A stretch of DNA of 11,252 bases from JBELMB01 sp042088665 (GTDB lineage: Bacteria; Pseudomonadota; Alphaproteobacteria; Rhodobacterales; Rhodobacteraceae), in the NCBI GenBank assembly GCA_042088665.1, contig JBELMB010000166.1:1-11252 (forward strand). The letters run 5' to 3'. The notes below the pieces were generated by a model. It was not told where the DNA came from, ran no database searches, and saw only the letters and a list, made by a program, of their open reading frames with translations. Positions 6,702 to 11,252 of the stretch are shown piece by piece. Both the position numbers and the translations under genes were made by a program. Within the stretch, counting starts at the first letter, position 1. Every line of letters starts with the position of its first letter.

Positions 6702-6729
6702 GCTCACGCGGGAACACTGGCGCGTGAGC
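6702..6729 (-). terminator. Stem-loop between the LysR gene and the CX3CW gene
   Basis: GCTCACGCG (6702-6710) and CGCGTGAGC (6721-6729) are perfect 9-bp arms with a 10-nt loop. The structure begins 29 bases after the LysR stop on the minus strand and is followed by AAACAGG, with no U-run. It could end the LysR transcript or serve as an operator upstream of the CX3CW gene (start at 6635). Confidence 0.4.
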
Positions 6730-6758
6730 CTTGGGCGCATATCCGGGCTTGGGCGGCG

Positions 6759-7661
6759 TCATATGTCGGGCGGAATCGCCGCGCTCAGATGGGTCCAGAT
6801 CGCGCGGGTGATGCGATTTGTCCGCGCCGGATTGCGCAGCAGCCAGATCGACAGATCCACGGTCCAGGCGGGGGGGCCGGTGCGCACGAGGATGCCGCTG
6901 TCGAGATCCGGCGCAACGAGGCTCTGGGGCAGCCATGCCACGCCGTCCCCCGCATGTGCCCGGATCCGCAACGCCCCGGCCATGGAGTTTTCGTAGACCG
7001 GGGTCAGGCGCGCCGAGAGGCCTTGCGCGGCAAAGAGCGGCTCCAGATGGGTGCCGATCGGCGCGGCGTCGCCAAAGCGCAGAAACGGCGTCGGCGCGTC
7101 TCCTTCGAACGTCCAAAGTGGCTTGCCGGTCTGGTCGGGTTTGCACACGGCGATCAGCTTGTCCTCCCCGATCGCCAGTGCCTCTGACGGACGGAGCGGG
7201 CGGTTTCCGGCCCGCTCATAGGCGATGACGAAATCCACATCTCCGGATTTCAGATCGCGCAGGCAGCGGGGCAGGTCATCCGCGCGCAGGCGGGACAGGA
7301 TCGGGCCATAGCCGGTTTCCAACGCTTGCAGCCAAGCCGGGTAGAAACGCCACCCGATGGAATGTTGTGCTGAAAACGTGACCACATATGTGTCGGGCAG
7401 GGATTGCGCCTTGCGCACCTGCCCGCGCTCTTGCTCGATCAGGGAAAGGGCCTGCATCCCGGCCTCCAGCATCCGTGTGCCTGCCTCCGTGAGGCGCACT
7501 GGCTGGCGGCTGCGGTCCACCAGCGTGGTGCCGACCCAGGTCTCAAGCGATTGAATTCTCCGGCTGAACGCGGATTGGCTCAGGTTGGCCCTGCTCGCCG
7601 CCTGAGAGAAATTGCCGGTCTGGTGCAGCCGTTCGAGATCGCGAAACAGGGTCACTTCCAT
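6759..7661 (-). CDS. LysR-family transcriptional regulator
   Basis: This 300-residue regulator has a normal LysR length. The winged helix-turn-helix is at about 1-62 (recognition region SQAASRANLSQSAFSRRIQSLE within 19-40, wing VRLTEAGTRML at about 55-65). A linker and a periplasmic-binding-protein-like effector domain (about 90-290) follow. It is transcribed divergently from the PLP-dependent desulfhydrase/cysteate-lyase gene, 124 bp away, the classical layout for a LysR regulator of its neighbour. Palindromic candidate sites lie in that gap. The effector is unknown; by association it may sense a sulfur amino acid or sulfonate. The ATG at 7661 has only a weak upstream AGG. Confidence 0.9.
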   Translation of the reverse strand: MEVTLFRDLERLHQTGNFSQAASRANLSQSAFSRRIQSLETWVGTTLVDRSRQPVRLTEAGTRMLEAGMQALSLIEQERGQVRKAQSLPDTYVVTFSAQHSIGWRFYPAWLQALETGYGPILSRLRADDLPRCLRDLKSGDVDFVIAYERAGNRPLRPSEALAIGEDKLIAVCKPDQTGKPLWTFEGDAPTPFLRFGDAAPIGTHLEPLFAAQGLSARLTPVYENSMAGALRIRAHAGDGVAWLPQSLVAPDLDSGILVRTGPPAWTVDLSIWLLRNPARTNRITRAIWTHLSAAIPPDI

Positions 7662-7682
7662 ACCGGTAACCTATCGCGGGCA

Positions 7683-7708
7683 TTGCATTATGCAAACCGC
7701 GCATAATG
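7683..7708. promoter_or_regulatory. Candidate LysR-type operator sites (overlapping inverted repeats)
   Basis: TTGCATTATGCAA (7683-7695) is a 6-bp-arm palindrome fitting the T-N11-A LysR rule. Overlapping it, CATTATGC (7686-7693) and GCATAATG (7701-7708) form a perfect 8-bp inverted repeat with 7-nt spacing. Both lie 22-47 bases upstream of the LysR start and 78-103 bases upstream of the divergent enzyme gene. They are the AT-richest part of the gap, consistent with an autoregulatory/activation site. A possible plus-strand promoter (TTGGCA at 7725, TAAGAT at 7750, spacing 19) is weak. Confidence 0.5.
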
Positions 7709-7785
7709 TCTTTCAAACATGGCATTGGCAGGGGGGCTGCGGTTTGCCCTAAGATGCCGGAACACCCGTCACAACAGGACACGAC

Positions 7786-8829
7786 ATGGCCGAGACCGAC
7801 ACGCTGCCCGAGGTGGCGACCCGCATAGACTTTGACCGGTTTGCCCAGGAGCCGCTGTGCCACCGTCCCACACCGATCGAGCCGATGACCCGTCTGGGCG
7901 CCGCGCTTGGCGGTCCGGCGCTCTTCGTGAAGCGCGATGATTGCACAGGCCTGGCTATGGGGGGAAACAAGACCCGCAAGCTGGAGTTTCTCGTGGGCGA
8001 TGCCATGGCGCAAGGCGCGGACATGCTGGTCACGCAGGGCGCGGTGCAATCGAACCATGTGCGCCAGACCGCGGCAGCCGCCTGCAAGGTGGGCATGGCG
8101 TGCCACGTTCTGCTGGAACGGCGCGTGCCCGGTGTCGCGCCGTCGTATGAGACGACGGGCAACGTGCTGCTCGACAACCTCTTTGGGGCGACCTACGATT
8201 TCCGGCCCGCGGGGCTGGACATGAATGCCGAGGCACAGGCCGTCACCGAGACGCTCAAAGCCGAGGGTCACAAGCCCTATTTCATCCCCGGGGGCGGATC
8301 GAATGCCATCGGCGCGCTGGGATACGCGCGTTGCGCGCAGGAGATCGTCGATGCAGAGGTGGCGCGCGGCGAGGCATTTGACTGGCTGGTGATGAGCACA
8401 GGCAGCACCGGCACCCACGCGGGGCTGGTCGCCGGGTTCCAAGCGCTTGGGCGCGATCTTCCGGTCATGGGCGTCAGCGTCCGTCAGCCGCGCGCGCGCC
8501 AGATCGGCGCCGTACACGGGCTGACGCAGAAAACCGCGGATACGCTGGGCGTCGGTCCTGTGCCCGAAAGCGCCATCCTCGTGGACGACGGGTATGTCGG
8601 CGAGGGATACGGGATTGCGGCGGACTCCACGCTCGAAGCCATCCGCCTGACCGCGCGCTACGAGGGGTTGCTGCTGGATCCGGTCTATTCCGCCAAGGGC
8701 ATGGCCGGTATGATCGGCATGATCCGCGATGGTTTCTTCAAACCGTCAGACAAGGTGCTGTTCTTGCACACCGGCGGTGCCTCGGCTCTGTTCGCCTACG
8801 AGGAGCAATTGCTCACCTCGCTTGCCTGA
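7786..8829 (+). CDS. PLP-dependent D-cysteine desulfhydrase / L-cysteate sulfo-lyase (CuyA-like)
   Basis: This 347-residue protein is of the ACC deaminase/D-cysteine desulfhydrase family (fold-type II PLP). Motifs: KRDDCTG (49-55), MGGNKTRKLEF (58-68) with K62 as the expected PLP lysine, QSNHVRQTAAAA (88-99), GGGSNAIGALGY (169-180), the phosphate-binding STGSTGTHAG (204-213) and LFLHTGGASALFAY (325-338). At the two positions that separate the subfamilies it has S302 and T329 rather than Glu and Leu, so it should not be an ACC deaminase. The choice is D-cysteine desulfhydrase (D-Cys to pyruvate, NH3, H2S) or L-cysteate sulfo-lyase (cysteate to pyruvate, NH3, sulfite), known from Ruegeria (Silicibacter) pomeroyi. 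The segment GNVLLDNLFGAT...DMNAEA recalls the cysteate enzyme, from memory only. The divergent LysR fits an inducible catabolic gene. No sulfite exporter (cuyZ) follows directly. The ATG has AGGA seven bases upstream. Confidence 0.88.
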   Translation: MAETDTLPEVATRIDFDRFAQEPLCHRPTPIEPMTRLGAALGGPALFVKRDDCTGLAMGGNKTRKLEFLVGDAMAQGADMLVTQGAVQSNHVRQTAAAACKVGMACHVLLERRVPGVAPSYETTGNVLLDNLFGATYDFRPAGLDMNAEAQAVTETLKAEGHKPYFIPGGGSNAIGALGYARCAQEIVDAEVARGEAFDWLVMSTGSTGTHAGLVAGFQALGRDLPVMGVSVRQPRARQIGAVHGLTQKTADTLGVGPVPESAILVDDGYVGEGYGIAADSTLEAIRLTARYEGLLLDPVYSAKGMAGMIGMIRDGFFKPSDKVLFLHTGGASALFAYEEQLLTSLA

Positions 8830-9458
8830 GGGACCTCGGGCTGCTGTTGGTGCCTTACTTGAAAAATGCGCTGAATCGTCTTGGGCGCTGAGGCCAAGGC
8901 GGCTCGGACCTCTTCCCGAGACAAGATCGCGGCGTCCCTCCGGACCACCGGGCTGAGGACAAACGGGGGCGTTCAGGAGCGGCACGATCCTTACGGCGCT
9001 GATGCGCCGCGTGGGACGGGGTGCGAGACACCGCGCGGGATCTGTGTCGATGACATCAAACCCAACCTCGGCGCCCAAGTCGCTCTTTTGCATGGCGGCT
9101 TCTGCGGAACGAAACCTGGATGCGCGTCGCGCGCGTGGCGCATCGAAAGCGGGGCCTGTGTCCAGGGTGACCAAGCGCGCAATGCCAAGCGCCGCGCCTA
9201 CGGTGGATTTTCGCACGGACCGGCACGGCGTACGAAAATCACAATTCGCCGTGTCAGGGCGATCTTGTGCGCCCAAAAGGCACTCAACGGGTCAATCGCT
9301 GTGGCGCCAGAACCAAATCAGCAGTGCTGACCGCGAGGTCCCCGGCGTCATACTGACAGCGCAGATCATCGCACCGCTGCCCAAAGCCCGCGAAGAGTGC
9401 TAGGTTCCGGCAATCGCCCCGCCCACCGGGGCACAAAGGAAAGCAGGACCATCGGCAT
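8830..9458. other. 629-bp stretch without a convincing gene
   Basis: Between the desulfhydrase/lyase and the EamA permease several frames are open on both strands (plus 8881-9330 and 9002-9403, minus 9276-8746). They overlap each other, are rich in Arg/Ala/Ser/Pro, show no motif I recognise, and lack the strong third-position GC bias of the neighbours. One of them runs antisense into the end of the enzyme gene. An 8-bp inverted repeat GATTTTCG (9206-9213) / CGAAAATC (9233-9240) lies inside. The stretch may be a decayed gene, an insertion remnant, a long regulatory region or an RNA gene; nothing specific can be supported. Confidence 0.6.
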
Positions 9459-10406
9459 ATGATCAATCGCGTCATTCCCAGCCTGCGCAGCGCGCCGGAT
9501 GGCACGGCCCAAGTGCCTTGGATCGGTGCGGCGATGATGCTGGCGGGCTGCGCGGTGTTGACGGTGAACGACGCGCTGATCAAGCTGCTGGTCTCCACCC
9601 ATCCGGTGGGGCAGGTGGTGACGCTGCGGGCCTTCGTCGGGCTGGCCCTGATGGGCCTGTTGGCGGCAAGCTGGGGGGGGCGCGAAACGCTGGTGCCCCG
9701 CAAGCCACGCAATGCGGCGATCCTGACCGCGTTGATGTGCATCGGGCTTTTTGTCTTTCCGCTGTGCCTTGTCTACATCCCGCTCGGGGATGCGATCATG
9801 CTGACCTACCTCAGCCCTGTCATGGTGGCGATCGTCTCGCCCTTTGTGCTGGGCGAGCAGGTCGGCTGGCGCCGCTGGGGCGCTGTGTGCCTTGGGTTGA
9901 CCGGGGCCGGGCTGGTGATCTGGCCAGAGGGGGGCACTTGGCGGCTGGTGATCCTGCTGCCGGTGCTTGTGGCCGCTTCGATTGCGGCGCGCGATTTGCT
10001 TTCGGCGCGTTTCCTGCAAGGGGAGAACGTCTTTGCGCTGGTGACCGTGTCGCACCTTGGCGCGGGCATTCTGGGGCTGAGTTCACTGGCCCTTGGCTGG
10101 TCGGCTTTTTCGCTGACGGACTGGCTCTTGCTGATTGCCTCCGCGAGCGCGCTGACGCTGTCGCAGGTTCTGATGGTCAGCGCCTTTCGATACGCGGAGG
10201 CCACGGTGCTCGCCTGTCTGAAATACACCTCTATCGTCTGGGCCGTGGCCCTTGGCTGGATGCTTTTTGGTGAGCGGCTGACGTTGATCGACCTGATGGG
10301 TGCGGTTTTGATCGCGGTGAGCGGGGTGGTGATCCTGCAGCGGCAAAAGGCGCGGGCCGCAAGGCAGGACGCGCGCCCGACGGACGGGGATCAAACGCGC
10401 CCCTGA
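9459..10406 (+). CDS. DMT-superfamily transporter (EamA family)
   Basis: This is a 315-residue inner-membrane protein with the two-fold EamA repeat: about ten hydrophobic helices from residue 21 to 308, split into halves of roughly 20-150 and 160-305. The second half has the typical LKYTSIVWAVALGWMLFGE signature at about 253-271, and the first half the related TYLSPVMVAIVSPFVLGE at about 115-132. The family exports or exchanges amino acids, nucleotides and other small metabolites; the substrate is not predictable here. The ATG at 9459 has AGGA ten bases upstream (9445-9448). It could serve as an efflux partner of the upstream enzyme, but the 629-bp gap argues against a simple operon. An 8-G run (9673-9680) lies in the coding region, and a low-similarity basic tail ends the protein. 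Confidence 0.88.
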   Translation: MINRVIPSLRSAPDGTAQVPWIGAAMMLAGCAVLTVNDALIKLLVSTHPVGQVVTLRAFVGLALMGLLAASWGGRETLVPRKPRNAAILTALMCIGLFVFPLCLVYIPLGDAIMLTYLSPVMVAIVSPFVLGEQVGWRRWGAVCLGLTGAGLVIWPEGGTWRLVILLPVLVAASIAARDLLSARFLQGENVFALVTVSHLGAGILGLSSLALGWSAFSLTDWLLLIASASALTLSQVLMVSAFRYAEATVLACLKYTSIVWAVALGWMLFGERLTLIDLMGAVLIAVSGVVILQRQKARAARQDARPTDGDQTRP

Positions 10407-10454
10407 GTCGCAAGACAGCGGGCTCGCGCTTTGAGGCCATTCGAGTCGCCCTCT

Positions 10455-10755
10455 TGGCGGTGCTCCAGATGCGCTCCGCTTGGGGCGTTGCAGATGTGCC
10501 CCGCTTGGGGCGTTGCAGATGTGCCCCGCTTGGGGCGTTGCAGATGTGCCCCGCTNNNNNNNNNNNNNNNNNNNNNNNNNNNNNNNNNNNNNNNNNNNNN
10601 NNNNNNNNNNNNNNNNNNNNNNNNNNNNNNNNNNNNNNNNNNNNNNNNNNNNNNNTGGGGCGTTCCAGTTGTGCCCCGCTTGGGGCGTTCCAGTTGTGCC
10701 CCACTTGGGGCGTTCCAGTTGTGCCCCACTTGGGGCAACCCAGTGACGCCCACCA
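10455..10755. repeat. 25-bp tandem-repeat array (minisatellite), interrupted by an assembly gap
   Basis: Left of the gap are one degenerate 26-nt unit (10455-10480) and three identical 25-nt units (10481-10505, 10506-10530, 10531-10555) with core GGGGCGTTGCAGATGTGCCC. Right of the gap are three units (10656-10680, 10681-10705, 10706-10730) with core GGGGCGTTCCAGTTGTGCCC, then a degenerate unit (10731-10755). Each unit can fold as GGGGC...GCCCC, and unit junctions form GCCCC-GCTT-GGGGC or GCCCCA-CT-TGGGGC. There are no unique spacers. The 25-nt period is not a multiple of three and both strands lack a plausible gene, so the array is non-coding. It lies between two plus-strand genes, starting 48 bases after the EamA stop. 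Confidence 0.9.
10556..10655. other. Assembly gap of 100 N
   Basis: Exactly 100 undetermined bases lie inside the 25-bp repeat array, starting and ending at repeat-unit boundaries. A round 100 is a common placeholder for unknown length, so the true number of repeat units, or other content, is unknown. Confidence 0.97.
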
Positions 10756-10799
10756 TGTGGCGACCGCATACCGGCCCCAAGTGGCGAGAGAGGACCCAA

Positions 10800-11252
10800 A
10801 TGCCCCGCATCACCCAAGTCGCCCTTTATCGTGTCAGGCTGCACAGCAAAGGCGGTGGGCAAAAGCTTTCTGGTGGGCGGGTCATCAGCCAAAGCACGGC
10901 GATCATCGTGGCAGTGACCTCGGACAGCGGGCTTACGGGCTGGGGCGAGGCGGCGCCTTGGGGGCTGCACTACCTGCCGACCTTTCCGGGCGCCATCGAG
11001 GCGGCCATGGCGCATCTGGCCCCGGCGCTGATCGGCTGCGATCCGCGGGCGCTTGGCTGTGTGCAGGATCGTCTGACATCGGCGCTTCTTGAGCAGCCCT
11101 TTGCCGTATCCGCCTTGGACACGGCCTGCTGGGATCTTGCGGGGCAGGCGTTGGGCGTGCCCTGCCACACGTTGCTGGGGGGGCGGCGCGGCGACGCGCC
11201 TTTCATCACCGCGCATATCGGCACAATCGAGGATGATTTCACCACCCGCATG
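10800..11252 (+). CDS. Mandelate racemase/muconate lactonizing enzyme family protein (N-terminal part, runs off the window)
   Basis: The first 151 residues of an enolase-superfamily enzyme are visible, with no stop before the window end. The N-terminal capping domain is recognisable: ITQVALYRVRL (4-14), a glycine-rich loop GGGQKLSGGR (18-27), STAIIVAVTSDSGLTGWGEAAP (32-53) and the family-typical SALDTACWDLAGQALGVP (106-123) leading into LLGGRR (127-132). The barrel with the metal ligands and catalytic Lys/His lies beyond the window, so the substrate cannot be assigned; dehydratase or racemase/epimerase activity on a carboxylate is expected from the family. Some relatives with an SGGR-type loop act on hydroxyprolines or betaines, but that is only a suggestion. 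The ATG at 10800 has a good Shine-Dalgarno (GAGAGAGGA, 10786-10794) five bases upstream. Confidence 0.85.
   Translation, partial: MPRITQVALYRVRLHSKGGGQKLSGGRVISQSTAIIVAVTSDSGLTGWGEAAPWGLHYLPTFPGAIEAAMAHLAPALIGCDPRALGCVQDRLTSALLEQPFAVSALDTACWDLAGQALGVPCHTLLGGRRGDAPFITAHIGTIEDDFTTRM

Noticed and set aside
7786..8829. ACC deaminase
   Set aside because: The positions that are Glu and Leu in true ACC deaminases are S302 and T329 here, the desulfhydrase pattern.
8746..9403. Protein genes in the 8830-9458 stretch
   Set aside because: Competing frames overlap on both strands, none has a recognised motif, codon bias like the neighbours, or a convincing ribosome-binding site.
10455..10755. CRISPR array
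   Set aside because: The 25-bp units are directly adjacent with no unique spacers, and no cas gene is present; this is a tandem repeat.

Overview
This 11.25 kb window is GC-rich, tightly packed bacterial DNA. Gene content and protein style suggest an alphaproteobacterium, most likely a marine Rhodobacteraceae/Roseobacter-type organism. The pointers are a NosR/NirI-like plus NosX-like pair, quinoprotein-associated relay genes, a desulfhydrase/cysteate-lyase with a divergent LysR regulator, and an enolase-superfamily gene. The taxonomic call is inference; there is no rRNA or marker gene here.

Left block (1-3103, minus strand): a two-gene operon. A NosR/NirI-like membrane flavo-iron-sulfur protein (971-3103) overlaps by 4 bp (ATGA) a Tat-exported ApbE/NosX-like FAD:protein FMN transferase (102-974). 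A strong stem-loop at 44-73 follows. The transferase probably attaches FMN to its operon partner. No nosZ, nirS or other denitrification gene is present.

Middle block (3187-6635): divergent from the NosR-like gene is an SsuC/TauC-type ABC permease with no ATPase or binding protein beside it. Next come a SoxY-SoxZ fusion carrier (4082-4921) and a SoxH-related zinc metallohydrolase (4921-5874), overlapping by one base (TGATG). Converging on them is a periplasmic CX3CW rhodanese-like protein (5973-6635). These three families are known companions of PQQ-dependent alcohol dehydrogenases, so the window is probably the accessory arm of a quinoprotein alcohol-oxidation locus whose dehydrogenase lies outside. 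Two of the three proteins have signal peptides built from 12-bp (4-residue) tandem repeats.

Right block (6759-11252): a LysR regulator (minus) is divergent from a PLP enzyme of the D-cysteine desulfhydrase/L-cysteate sulfo-lyase family (plus), with palindromic LysR-type sites between them. About 630 bp without a convincing gene follow (8830-9458), then an EamA/DMT permease. Next is a 25-bp tandem-repeat array interrupted by a 100-N assembly gap (10556-10655), and finally the start of a mandelate racemase/muconate lactonizing enzyme family gene that runs off the end.

The most interesting points are the pairing of a flavinylated NosR-like electron carrier with a sulfur-carrier-like quinoprotein relay, the repeat-built signal peptides, the unresolved 25-bp minisatellite, and the gene-poor 8830-9458 stretch.
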